Positions 1 through 6,033 are shown, counted from the first letter of the stretch. The stretch is 6,449 nt of DNA from Clostridia bacterium (GCA_016297535.1 JAEDGL010000132.1:1-6449); one strand, 5' to 3'. Notes: a model not told the origin generated them from the sequence alone. Made by a program: numbers and translations.

Positions 1-44
1 CCGGCGAGCCGTAGGCGAGTAGGCAAATGGTGCATCCCCGGCGG

Positions 45-70
45 AAAAGATCGCCTCAGGCGAGCTTTTT
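45..70 (+). terminator. Intrinsic terminator of an upstream gene outside the window
   Basis: TCGCC (51-55) pairs with GGCGA (59-63) around a TCA loop. After one mismatch (A50/G64), the stem continues as AAAAG (45-49) against CTTTTT, ending in a T run at 66-70. The T run on the + strand fits termination of a rightward gene lying to the left. Stop codons occur at 12-14 and 20-22 in two of the three + frames, so such a gene could end just inside the window, but too little is present to identify it. No gene is visible in bases 1-44. Confidence 0.7.
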
Positions 71-110
71 CGACGCTCTGGAATGCCTGAAACAGGGCCT
101 GCCGGTTTCC

Positions 111-148
111 ATCAAAAAAAAGCTCGTGTGAAGCGAGCTTTTTTTGAT
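111..148 (-). terminator. Near-symmetric, probably bidirectional terminator closing the leftward replication operon
   Basis: The left arm (111-126, ATC, eight A, GCTCG) pairs with the right arm (134-148, CGAGC, seven T, GAT) around the loop TGTGAAG, with a single extra A. Read leftward, the GCTCG/CGAGC core is followed by eight U, a good intrinsic terminator 33 bases past the stop codon of the ArsC-fold gene. Read rightward, it has seven U, so it may also back up the terminator at 45-70. The opposed transcription units on its two sides make a two-way terminator sensible here. Confidence 0.85.
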
Positions 149-180
149 ATGCAGACGGCCATGCAAACGGAGAGCCGTTA

Positions 181-531
181 TCACGCTCCCGTTTCCAGCC
201 ACTTTTTCCAGGTTTCCTCGTCTGCGCCTACGGTTACCCTGCTGCCGTTGCGCACGATGGGCGTGCGCAGCGCGGCGGGATCCTCCAGCAGGGCTTCCAT
301 AATGTAGCGCTCGTCCTCCATATGCGCCACAGGACGCTCCAGCGCCTTTTTGCCCTCGCGGTCCACCAGCGCCTTTGCGCCTACGGCGCGCACAAAGGTT
401 TCCAGCTCCTTTTTGCCCAGACGGTGCTTTTTGAGATCCATCATCTGGTAGGGGATGCGGCGCTCCTTGAAAAAGCGCTCAGCCTTGAGCGCATCGGGGT
501 TTTTCTTGCCCACATAGATCTGAATGTTCAT
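181..531 (-). CDS. ArsC/Spx-fold family protein lacking cysteine
   Basis: This 116-residue protein has the length and layout of the ArsC/Spx/YffB thioredoxin-like family. It has an N-terminal beta strand (IQIYV, residues 3-7), the helix with KAERFFKER (16-24), a YQMMDL strand (28-33), and the family's RTPIV strand (89-93) with its conserved arginine-threonine-proline. Arsenate reductases and Spx carry a catalytic or redox cysteine in the loop after the first strand; here that loop reads GKKNPDA and the whole protein contains no cysteine. It therefore cannot be a cysteine-dependent arsenate reductase or redox-sensing Spx. The Spx partner is RNA polymerase, but nothing here proves such a role. 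It is the last gene of the leftward operon: its ATG overlaps the helicase-loader stop codon (ATGA, 528-531) and it has only a weak purine-rich upstream stretch, so translational coupling is likely. The family call is confident; the function is unknown. Confidence 0.85.
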   Translation of the reverse strand: MNIQIYVGKKNPDALKAERFFKERRIPYQMMDLKKHRLGKKELETFVRAVGAKALVDREGKKALERPVAHMEDERYIMEALLEDPAALRTPIVRNGSRVTVGADEETWKKWLETGA

Positions 532-1583
532 GCGTCCGCCGCCTTTCTTTTGAGGCTGCGCCGGATATCCGGCCCGAAGTACACCAGCCGGCGGCAGCCG
601 GTGGCATCCAGAAAGCGGGAGGAAATACGCTCGGTATAGCGCTCCTGCAATTCGCTCATGGACAGATTGGTGGAGATGACTGTATGCCTTCCCGCCATCT
701 GACGCTCGTTGAGCAGGTTGAACAGCTGGGTAACGGTAATGTTGTTCATCAGCGGCTCGGTGCCCAGATCATCAATCAGCAGCAGCTCCGCGTTCATCAG
801 CGGGGCAAGAATGTCCGGGTTGTTTTCCATATACGCCCTGCGCGCGGTTTCAAAAAGCCGGTAGGCGCTGGTGTAGGTGGGCAGATGGCCGCGCTGCGCT
901 ACGCGGCAGGCGATGGCATGCAGCATAAAGGTTTTGCCAAGGCCGCTTTTGCCCATCAGCAGCAAATCGCGGGTGGGCGTGTCGGGGAAGGAATCGGCAT
1001 AGGCCTGGCACACCTCGCGGCCCACCAGCGCCGCCTTGCGGGGAATGCCCAGTTCCCGGCGGTTTTCCGGCTTTGTGTGCTCATCCGCCTGCCTGCCGGT
1101 TTGGGTATCCAGCGCATAGGGCTGATCGGAAAACACGGTTTCGTCAAAGGCTTCAAAGGTGCAGCTGTCGCCGGAAATGCCGCTTTCGGCCAGCAGGCGG
1201 CGGTGATATTCGCCGCGCATGCAATCGCACATGCGGCGGGAGGGATCGTACACATAGCCTTCGTCGCGGCAGACGGCGCACTGGTAAACGGGCTGCAAAA
1301 AATCCGCAGGCAGGCCCCCCTGCACAAGCGCCTCGCCAATTTGCCGGTTAAGCCCGGCCATAAGAGCGGGCAGCTCCGCACCGGCGCCGGGCGCTTTCTG
1401 CCTGGACAGAATGCTGGAGCGCACCCCCTGCATGACGGCGGCATGGCGGGCATTGAGCAGGCTGCGCAGCCCGGGGCATCTTTCGCAGGCCTCCTGCTGC
1501 CGCTGCTCGAACAGGCGCAGGTTGTCCTCGCGCCGGTGGGCATAATCCTGCTGTAGCTGCGCAATGATCTGCTCGCTGGTCAT
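528..1583 (-). CDS. dnaI: DnaI/DnaC-type ATP-dependent helicase loader
   Basis: The 351-residue protein has a basic, helical N-terminal part, a cysteine cluster (C102, C105, C119, C121) fitting the zinc-binding domain of DnaI-type loaders, and a C-terminal AAA+ ATPase domain. Visible ATPase motifs are Walker A GKSGLGKT (211-218), Walker B LLLIDDLG (267-274), a sensor 1 strand TVISTN (301-306) and an arginine-finger region ERISSRF (318-324). Loaders of this family use ATP to place the hexameric replicative helicase on DNA at origins and restarted forks, in the cytoplasm. The gene follows a DnaD-domain gene with a 4-base overlap (1580-1583), matching the dnaB-dnaI order known in Bacillus. A GAGGAG stretch lies about 11 bases before the ATG, so reinitiation from the upstream gene probably contributes. 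It is somewhat longer than the roughly 310 residues of B. subtilis DnaI. An IstB-like transposition ATPase is the main alternative, but no transposase is nearby. Confidence 0.9.
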   Translation of the reverse strand: MTSEQIIAQLQQDYAHRREDNLRLFEQRQQEACERCPGLRSLLNARHAAVMQGVRSSILSRQKAPGAGAELPALMAGLNRQIGEALVQGGLPADFLQPVYQCAVCRDEGYVYDPSRRMCDCMRGEYHRRLLAESGISGDSCTFEAFDETVFSDQPYALDTQTGRQADEHTKPENRRELGIPRKAALVGREVCQAYADSFPDTPTRDLLLMGKSGLGKTFMLHAIACRVAQRGHLPTYTSAYRLFETARRAYMENNPDILAPLMNAELLLIDDLGTEPLMNNITVTQLFNLLNERQMAGRHTVISTNLSMSELQERYTERISSRFLDATGCRRLVYFGPDIRRSLKRKAADA

Positions 1584-3091
1584 AGCCGTTTCATCTCCTC
1601 AAGCTGGTCTTCGGGAATTTCGTCAAATTCGTTGGCATCATAGGCGCGCTGCTGGTACTGCTGCTCGATCACGCGCCTGGTGCCCGGGGCGGCAGGACGG
1701 GTTTGGTCCTTTTGCTGCAGCTTTGCCAGATGCCGCTCGTGCGCCGCGCGGGCTTCCTCCACATTGGCCACGTTTTCCGCATGCCAGCCCTCCAGCAGCG
1801 CATCCATATACCGGATGACCTCTTTTTTGCCGCGCGAAAGCTCTGCCGCCAGGCGGATCAGCTCCGGGGACAGGCGCCATTCGGTCTGCCATTTGGTGAG
1901 CAGCGCGCGGTTGGCCTGCGTGGCTCCGCCGCTTGCTCCCGCCAGCTCCATCAGGCTGCGAAGCTGGCCGTTGAGCGCCTCCACCCCGGCCAGATAGGTT
2001 TGCACCTCGTCCGCGCTTGTCAGCCCCAGCTTGCGCCAGCCATCCAGAAACTGCCGAACCTTGTCCAGCGTATGGGTGCGGGTGCGCTTGACCACCTCGC
2101 GCGCCGCCAGCATAACCAGCTCGTGACCGCCCTGGGCGCTCAGCTCCCGGTATTCCAGGCGCAGCCCGTCATCAACAGTGGCAAAGCTGATGCCCAGCGT
2201 TTGCAGCAGCTCGCGGATCTGCGCGGTTTCCGCCTTGCTTTCCTCCAGTGCGGTATGCACCTTTTCCCCGCTGGTGGCCCTGCCGCCGGTGCGGTTGTAC
2301 AGGCCCTGCAGCACCTTGTCCAGATACCCGAAGGTGGGCGAGCCCTTGGTGGTTTCCCGGCAGGCCTCACGGATGGCGCTGGGCTCAAAGCCCCATTCGG
2401 TGGTCCATTTCAGGTACAGATCCATCTCGTCCATGGAGGGATTGCGCCGCATTCCCAGATGGTTGAGGATTTTTCTGGCGCCCTTCATGGCCGCCTCGGA
2501 GCGGCTGAACACCGCCTCGGCCTCCTCCAGGGTAAAAATATGCTGTTCGCACAGCTCCATGGCCACCTTCTGCGCTTCCTTGAAGCTGAAATGAACGCCG
2601 CGGGTGGCAATCATGTGCTGGATGAGCATAACCACCACCTCCGGCGGCAGCTTGAACTGCTCCACCCACTCGTAGGCCAGCACGGTTTCGCCGCCGTGCA
2701 GCTTGCGCCGGTCGCCAAAGGCGGCGTAAACGGCCTGGGCGAAGGCCTCGTATTCCTCATCCCGGGGCACCTGCTGGCGCTGCAGCATCACCTGCTGCAC
2801 GCTGACAAAGCGGTAGCGGGGCGGCGTGTCGGAAATGCGCTCCACCAGACGGCAGCGCTCCCAGTAGCGCATGGCGCGGTCCACTTCCTCGCGCTCCATG
2901 TGCAGGTTCTGCGCCATCTCGTCCAGCAGGCCCTCCTCATCCGGCAGGCCGCCGTGCGCGCACATCAGCCCATACAGGTAAACCTTGACATGGTTTTCCG
3001 GCGCGGAGGGCATGTACTCACAGAAAAAGGCGTTGGGTACAGCCGTCGCGCCCCACAAAAGGCCGGAACGGGCGGTTTCAAAGGTTGGCAT
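1580..3091 (-). CDS. DnaD-domain replication initiation / helicase-loading protein (DnaB/DnaD-like)
   Basis: From the ATG at 3091 this encodes 503 residues. Residues about 33-100 look like a winged helix (KVYLYGLM through RYRFVSVQQ). Later segments match the DnaD/DnaB_2 type helical domain: WTTEWGFEPSAIREA followed by FGYLDKVLQ (229-264), and WQTEWRLSPELIRLA followed by YMDALLEGW (401-436). Two weaker copies appear at about 142-200 and 315-365. The C-terminal tail (about 450-503) is polar and rich in Gln and Glu, probably flexible. DnaD and DnaB of Bacillota bind DNA and help the DnaI loader recruit the replicative helicase. The downstream gene encodes that loader and overlaps by 4 bases, so the two proteins very likely function together. 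An in-frame GTG at 3097 was not chosen because it lies one base from the Shine-Dalgarno sequence. Expression should come from the promoter at 3131-3159. Whether it corresponds to DnaB or DnaD by descent cannot be decided here. Confidence 0.9.
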   Translation of the reverse strand: MPTFETARSGLLWGATAVPNAFFCEYMPSAPENHVKVYLYGLMCAHGGLPDEEGLLDEMAQNLHMEREEVDRAMRYWERCRLVERISDTPPRYRFVSVQQVMLQRQQVPRDEEYEAFAQAVYAAFGDRRKLHGGETVLAYEWVEQFKLPPEVVVMLIQHMIATRGVHFSFKEAQKVAMELCEQHIFTLEEAEAVFSRSEAAMKGARKILNHLGMRRNPSMDEMDLYLKWTTEWGFEPSAIREACRETTKGSPTFGYLDKVLQGLYNRTGGRATSGEKVHTALEESKAETAQIRELLQTLGISFATVDDGLRLEYRELSAQGGHELVMLAAREVVKRTRTHTLDKVRQFLDGWRKLGLTSADEVQTYLAGVEALNGQLRSLMELAGASGGATQANRALLTKWQTEWRLSPELIRLAAELSRGKKEVIRYMDALLEGWHAENVANVEEARAAHERHLAKLQQKDQTRPAAPGTRRVIEQQYQQRAYDANEFDEIPEDQLEEMKRL

Positions 3092-3098
3092 GCGCACA

Positions 3099-3105
3099 CT
3101 CCTTT
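3099..3105 (-). promoter_or_regulatory. Ribosome binding site fixing the start of the DnaD-domain gene
   Basis: The minus strand reads AAAGGAG here, seven bases before the ATG at 3091. The upstream in-frame GTG at 3097-3095 is only one base away from it, too close for initiation, so the ATG is the supported start. Confidence 0.8.
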
Positions 3106-3130
3106 CCTATCCGATCAATCAGCATCTTTC

Positions 3131-3159
3131 AGTATAGCACAGATTTCATGGAATGGAAA
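3131..3159 (-). promoter_or_regulatory. Sigma-A-type promoter for the leftward replication operon
   Basis: On the minus strand, -35 TTTCCA (3159-3154, 4 of 6 consensus) and -10 TATACT (3136-3131, 5 of 6) are separated by 17 bases. A TG one base upstream of the -10 (3139-3138) makes an extended -10. It lies about 40 bases upstream of the DnaD-domain start codon. I see no other promoter upstream of the three overlapping genes, so it probably drives all of them. Confidence 0.7.
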
Positions 3160-3160
3160 T
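3143..3160. repeat. Imperfect dyad in the divergent promoter region
   Basis: ATTTCAT (3143-3149) faces ATGGAAAT (3153-3160) across GGA, an inverted repeat with one unpaired base. It overlaps the spacer and -35 of the leftward promoter and ends just before the rightward -35. It could be an operator, but short A/T-rich dyads also arise by chance. Confidence 0.3.
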
Positions 3161-3161
3161 A

Positions 3162-3190
3162 TTCAAAAAGTGCGCAGGATGTGATATACT
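3162..3190 (+). promoter_or_regulatory. Sigma-A-type promoter for the metallo-hydrolase gene
   Basis: -35 TTCAAA (3162-3167, 4 of 6) and -10 TATACT (3185-3190, 5 of 6) are 17 bases apart, with a TG at 3182-3183 giving an extended -10. It lies about 40 bases upstream of the hydrolase ATG at 3230. Its -35 is two bases from the -35 of the opposing promoter. Confidence 0.7.
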
Positions 3191-3229
3191 GTCACCAGCC
3201 ATTCACTTTCGGAAAGGAAGGTTATCCAT

Positions 3230-4075
3230 ATGAAGCTGCAATACATCGGCACCGCCGCCGCGGAAGGAATTCCCGCGCTTTTCTGCAACTGCGATACCTG
3301 CCGCGAGGCCATGCGCCGCGGCGGCAGGGATTTGCGCATGCGCTCCGGGGCGATTGTCAACGACAATCTGATCATCGATCTCAACCCGGATCTGTACGCC
3401 GCCAAGCTGCGCTTTGGGCTGGATTTGTCCGGCGTGCGCAACGCCATCATCACCCACGCGCATTCCGATCACTTTGACCGCGAGCTGATGGGCTGCTTTA
3501 CCCCCGTGTGCGCGCACATTGCCAAAACGGGCGATCAGTTCCACCTGTGGGGGAGCGCCTACACCGCCAGCGCCTGGAAGGAATACACCACCACCATGCA
3601 GATGAAGGAGCCCCGGCTGGAGGAATACGTGGTTTTCCACGTGCTCAAGCCCTATGAGCCGGTGGAAATCGAGGGTGTGCGCATTACCCCCATCAAGGGC
3701 CGTCACTCCTGCCCGGAAAGCCTGATCTACATTCTGGAGCAGGGGGATGCGCGGCTGTTCTACGCCAACGATACCGGCCCCATGGAGGAGGAAACCTGGG
3801 CGTATCTGTCCGCGCACAGCGAGCGCCCCTTTACCACCATCAGCCTGGACAGCACCATGGGCTATCAGCAGAACACCTACTATGGCCACATGTCGCTGGA
3901 GGAGAACATTGCAACCAGAAAGCGCCTGCTGGAAGAAGGCATCGCGGATGAAAACACGCGCTTTTTGTGCCATCATTTTTCCCACAACGCGCGGGTTTTG
4001 CAAAACGAAACCGAGGAGTACATGAAGCCCTATGGCTTTATGGTGGCCTACGACGGGCTGACGCTTGACGTATAA
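3230..4075 (+). CDS. PhnP-like metallo-beta-lactamase-fold hydrolase
   Basis: This 281-residue cytoplasmic protein has the metallo-beta-lactamase signature THAHSDH (residues 75-81). Further likely metal ligands are H159 (GRHS), D181 (ANDTG), H220 and a histidine in the CHHFSH stretch (247-252). Near the N-terminus, CNCDTC (19-24) resembles the structural zinc site of PhnP, which hydrolyses cyclic ribose phosphate in phosphonate breakdown and also acts on other phosphodiesters. The overall form IGTAAAEGIPALFCNCDTC fits the PhnP/tRNase Z-like branch. No phosphonate (phn) genes are present in the window, so the substrate is open: a cyclic phosphate or phosphodiester is the best guess. A good ribosome binding site (AAGGAAGG, 3214-3221) lies eight bases before the ATG. 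The promoter at 3162-3190 serves it, and a composite terminator follows 17 bases after the stop codon. Confidence 0.88.
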   Translation: MKLQYIGTAAAEGIPALFCNCDTCREAMRRGGRDLRMRSGAIVNDNLIIDLNPDLYAAKLRFGLDLSGVRNAIITHAHSDHFDRELMGCFTPVCAHIAKTGDQFHLWGSAYTASAWKEYTTTMQMKEPRLEEYVVFHVLKPYEPVEIEGVRITPIKGRHSCPESLIYILEQGDARLFYANDTGPMEEETWAYLSAHSERPFTTISLDSTMGYQQNTYYGHMSLEENIATRKRLLEEGIADENTRFLCHHFSHNARVLQNETEEYMKPYGFMVAYDGLTLDV

Positions 4076-4092
4076 TGGCTGCCAAACCGTCG

Positions 4093-4162
4093 AAAAAGCC
4101 CGCTGCGTTCTTTTCCTCCGTCCCCGGCTCACATGCCGCCGTGGACGGAACGAGCTTTTTTT
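4093..4162 (+). terminator. Long composite terminator after the metallo-hydrolase gene
   Basis: The outer arms AAAAAGC (4093-4099) and GCTTTTTTT (4154-4162) enclose nested pairing: CGTTC (4106-4110) with GAACG (4148-4152), CGTCC (4119-4123) with GGACG (4143-4147), and an inner CGGC/GCCG hairpin with a CACAT-like loop. The 7-base T run gives rightward termination. The five A on the left would give a shorter U run for leftward transcripts. The pairing is interrupted, so efficiency may be moderate. Confidence 0.65.
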
Positions 4163-4204
4163 AACCGCCTCATCATTGTTGCGTTTTTTAGAAAGATGTG
4201 CGTC

Positions 4205-4211
4205 AAGGAGG
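4205..4211 (+). promoter_or_regulatory. Ribosome binding site fixing the start of the DUF3795-type gene
   Basis: AAGGAGG lies seven bases before the ATG at 4219. A GTG at 4198 is in the same frame but upstream of this site and has no comparable sequence of its own, so the ATG is the supported start. Confidence 0.85.
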
Positions 4212-4218
4212 ATATGCC

Positions 4219-4479
4219 ATGGTAGAATCCCGCTGCGGTCTGCTGTGCAGCGAATGCAAATACCGCGAAATCATGAAATGCGAGGGCTGCCTGAAAATCA
4301 AAAAGCCCTACTGGGATAAAAAATGCCCCATCAAAAACTGTGCGGAGGGGAAAAAGCTGGAGCACTGCGGCCAGTGCGAGCGCTTTCCCTGCAAGCAGCT
4401 GCACGAGTTTGCCTACGATCCCGCCACCGACAGCGAGGGCAACCGCATCGAACAGCTGACCGACTGGCAGAGCCTTTGA
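4219..4479 (+). CDS. Small cysteine-rich DUF3795-type protein
   Basis: The 86-residue product has ten cysteines, at residues 6, 10, 13, 21, 24, 36, 41, 50, 53 and 58. They form CGLLCSEC, CEGC, CPIKNC, CGQC and RFPC groups, which is the pattern of the DUF3795 family: an N-terminal CGxxCxxC, a middle CxxC and a C-terminal CxxCxxFPC. Such spacing suggests zinc or iron-sulfur binding, but no function is established for the family as far as I know. No signal peptide or membrane segment is visible, and the C-terminal 25 residues are polar and acidic. The gene stands alone between the hydrolase terminator and the convergent aldehyde dehydrogenase. I found no convincing promoter of its own downstream of the terminator, so it may depend on read-through from the hydrolase gene or on a weak promoter I cannot recognise. 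The hairpin at 4532-4560 may also stop its transcript. Confidence 0.8.
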   Translation: MVESRCGLLCSECKYREIMKCEGCLKIKKPYWDKKCPIKNCAEGKKLEHCGQCERFPCKQLHEFAYDPATDSEGNRIEQLTDWQSL

Positions 4480-4525
4480 TCCTTTTTGGAGCAGCAGGGG
4501 GAAACCCGCGCTGTTTCGCCAAATC

Positions 4526-4560
4526 AAAAAACGGAGCCCCCGGCTTGGCCGGGGGCTCCG
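4526..4560 (-). terminator. Strong GC-rich terminator of the aldehyde dehydrogenase gene
   Basis: A perfect 13-bp stem (4532-4544 with 4548-4560, CGGAGCCCCCGGC and its complement) closes on a TTG loop. On the minus strand it is followed by six U (A run at 4526-4531). It begins 20 bases past the dehydrogenase stop codon. On the + strand it is followed only by ACGTTTC, so termination of the convergent DUF3795-type transcript would be weaker. Confidence 0.9.
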
Positions 4561-4580
4561 ACGTTTCTGCAGGTATTTGG

Positions 4581-5945
4581 TTACATCAGCTTTTTCAAAC
4601 GCTTCATCTTGCCATCGTAGGGCGCGTAGCGAAGGGAGACATCCGGCTTTGCCCAGCGTTTGAGAACGCTTTTGAAATGGGAGAAGGTTTCAAAGCTGTA
4701 GCGGCCGTGATAGCCGCCCATGCCGCTTTCGCCCACCCCGCCAAAGGGCATGTGGGACGTGGCCAGATGAAGCACCGTATCGTTTACGCAGCCGCCGCCA
4801 AAGCTTACCTCGCGCAAAACGCGCGCCTCCACCGCCTTGCTGCGGGTAAACAGGTACAGCGCCAGCGGCTTGGGGCGCTGGCGGATGCGGTCCAGCGCCT
4901 CCTCCAGCCTGCGGTAGGGCAGAATGGGCAGAAGAGGACCAAAGATTTCCTCCTGCATGACGGGGCTGTCCCAATCCACGTCGGTCAAAAGGGTGGGCGC
5001 AATTCTGCGCGAGGCGGGATCCAGCTGCCCGCCGTGGGCAATCACGCCGCTTTGCATCAGCCCCGCAAGGCGCTCGAAATGGCGCTGGTTGATGATTTGG
5101 GGATAATCCGGGTTGGCCAGGGGCGCGCTGGTGTACATGGCACGGATCTGCTGAATCAACGCCTCCACCAGCGCCTCCTCGCAGCGCTGATGCACCAGCA
5201 CATAATCGGGCGCAACGCAGGTTTGTCCGGCGTTCAGCCATTTGCCCCAGGCGATGCGCCTGGCAGCTAGGGCGATATCTGCCGTTTCATCCACAATAAC
5301 GGGGCTTTTGCCGCCCAGCTCCAGGCTTACGGGCGTCAGGTGGGCGGACGCCTTTTCCATTACCAGCCTGCCCACGCCGGGGCTTCCGGTAAAGAAAATG
5401 TAATCAAAGCGCTGATGGAGCAGCGCGGCGTTTTCCTGCCGTCCGCCCTCCACGCAGGCGATGTACTCCGGCTCAAACAGCTCCCCGGTCATGCGCTTGA
5501 GCAGCGCGGACGTGGCGGCGGAGTAGGCCGATGGCTTGATAACCGCGCAATTGCCCGCGCTTACGGCGCCAATCAGGGGCGCAACCGTAAGCTGGAAGGG
5601 ATAGTTCCATGGCGACATAATCAGCGTAACGCCGTAGGGCTCGCTGTACACGCGGCAGGTTCCGGGCAGCTGGCCCACTGCCGTGCGGGCGCGGCGGGGC
5701 TTCATCCAGCCCTTGAGGTGACGCATCGCGTCCCGCAGCTCCTGCTTTACCATGGCCAGCTCCGTCAGATAGGCCTCGTAGGCGCATTTGCCCAGGTCAC
5801 TTTGCAGCGCCTCCAGCACGGCCTGCTCGTTTTCGTCCATCCAGACGCTCAGCTTTTGAAGCTGCTTTATCCGAAAATCATAGGGTTTGGTAGCCTGCGT
5901 TCCAAAAAAATCGCGCTGACGGGCTACCAGCTGTTCAAAATCCAT
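4581..5945 (-). CDS. NAD(P)-dependent aldehyde dehydrogenase, class 3-like
   Basis: This 454-residue enzyme has the full set of aldehyde dehydrogenase motifs: PWNYP with N114, the cofactor-loop motif FTGSPGVG (185-192), the general-base glutamate E209 in LELGG, the catalytic cysteine C243 in GQTC, EEIFGP (332-337) and a late FGGVGESGMG stretch (401-410). It oxidises an aldehyde to the carboxylic acid with NAD or NADP. Its shorter length (about 450 against about 490 residues in many other families) and the C-terminal RYAPYDGKMK ending fit the class 3 / fatty or aromatic aldehyde branch. The exact substrate cannot be read from the sequence. It lacks an obvious signal peptide; a basic C-terminus (KMKRLKKLM) is present, but no clear membrane anchor. 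The ATG at 5945 is preceded by AAAGGAGG (5955-5962) nine bases upstream. It appears to be transcribed alone, from the promoter at 5972-6000 to the hairpin at 4526-4560. Confidence 0.93.
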   Translation of the reverse strand: MDFEQLVARQRDFFGTQATKPYDFRIKQLQKLSVWMDENEQAVLEALQSDLGKCAYEAYLTELAMVKQELRDAMRHLKGWMKPRRARTAVGQLPGTCRVYSEPYGVTLIMSPWNYPFQLTVAPLIGAVSAGNCAVIKPSAYSAATSALLKRMTGELFEPEYIACVEGGRQENAALLHQRFDYIFFTGSPGVGRLVMEKASAHLTPVSLELGGKSPVIVDETADIALAARRIAWGKWLNAGQTCVAPDYVLVHQRCEEALVEALIQQIRAMYTSAPLANPDYPQIINQRHFERLAGLMQSGVIAHGGQLDPASRRIAPTLLTDVDWDSPVMQEEIFGPLLPILPYRRLEEALDRIRQRPKPLALYLFTRSKAVEARVLREVSFGGGCVNDTVLHLATSHMPFGGVGESGMGGYHGRYSFETFSHFKSVLKRWAKPDVSLRYAPYDGKMKRLKKLM

Positions 5946-5971
5946 TTTTCGCCGCCTCCTTTGCTGGCTCT

Positions 5972-6000
5972 ATTGTATCAGGCATCGGACAGGCGCGCAA
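5972..6000 (-). promoter_or_regulatory. Probable promoter of the aldehyde dehydrogenase gene
   Basis: On the minus strand, -10 TACAAT (5977-5972, 5 of 6) is preceded by TGA, giving an extended -10. A weak -35 TTGCGC (6000-5995, 3 of 6) lies 17 bases upstream. The -10 is about 27 bases before the gene's start codon, leaving a very short leader that still holds the ribosome binding site. Confidence 0.55.
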
Positions 6001-6033
6001 GGCGTGTTCCTGCGGCATAAATACGTTTTTTCC

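Noticed and set aside
1..44. GGCGAG repeated at 3-8 and 14-19 at the window's left edge
   Set aside because: It is two short copies only, in GC-rich sequence at a cut-off edge, too little to call a repeat or CRISPR.
83..307. Short + strand frame near the left edge
   Set aside because: It crosses the 111-148 terminator hairpin, overlaps the ArsC-fold gene in antisense, and has no ribosome binding site.
181..531. Arsenic resistance function for the ArsC-fold gene
   Set aside because: The catalytic cysteine is absent and no arsenic transporter or ArsR-type regulator is nearby.
528..1583. IstB-type transposition helper as the identity of the DnaI-like ATPase
   Set aside because: No IstA-like transposase or terminal inverted repeats are visible, and the overlap with a DnaD-domain gene plus the N-terminal cysteine cluster favours a replication loader.
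1703..3184. A 493-codon open frame on the + strand opposite the DnaD-domain gene
   Set aside because: It is antisense to a clearly recognisable gene, has an unusual composition rich in His, Gln, Ala and Gly, shows no domain, and results from GC-rich third codon positions. The same applies to the long antisense frames at 684-1556, 3203-4132 and 4323-5270.
3222..3230. TTATCCATA, one mismatch from a DnaA box, next to a replication gene operon
   Set aside because: It is a single imperfect copy lying between the ribosome binding site and the start codon of the hydrolase gene. There is no cluster of boxes or AT-rich unwinding region, so it supports neither an origin nor DnaA regulation.
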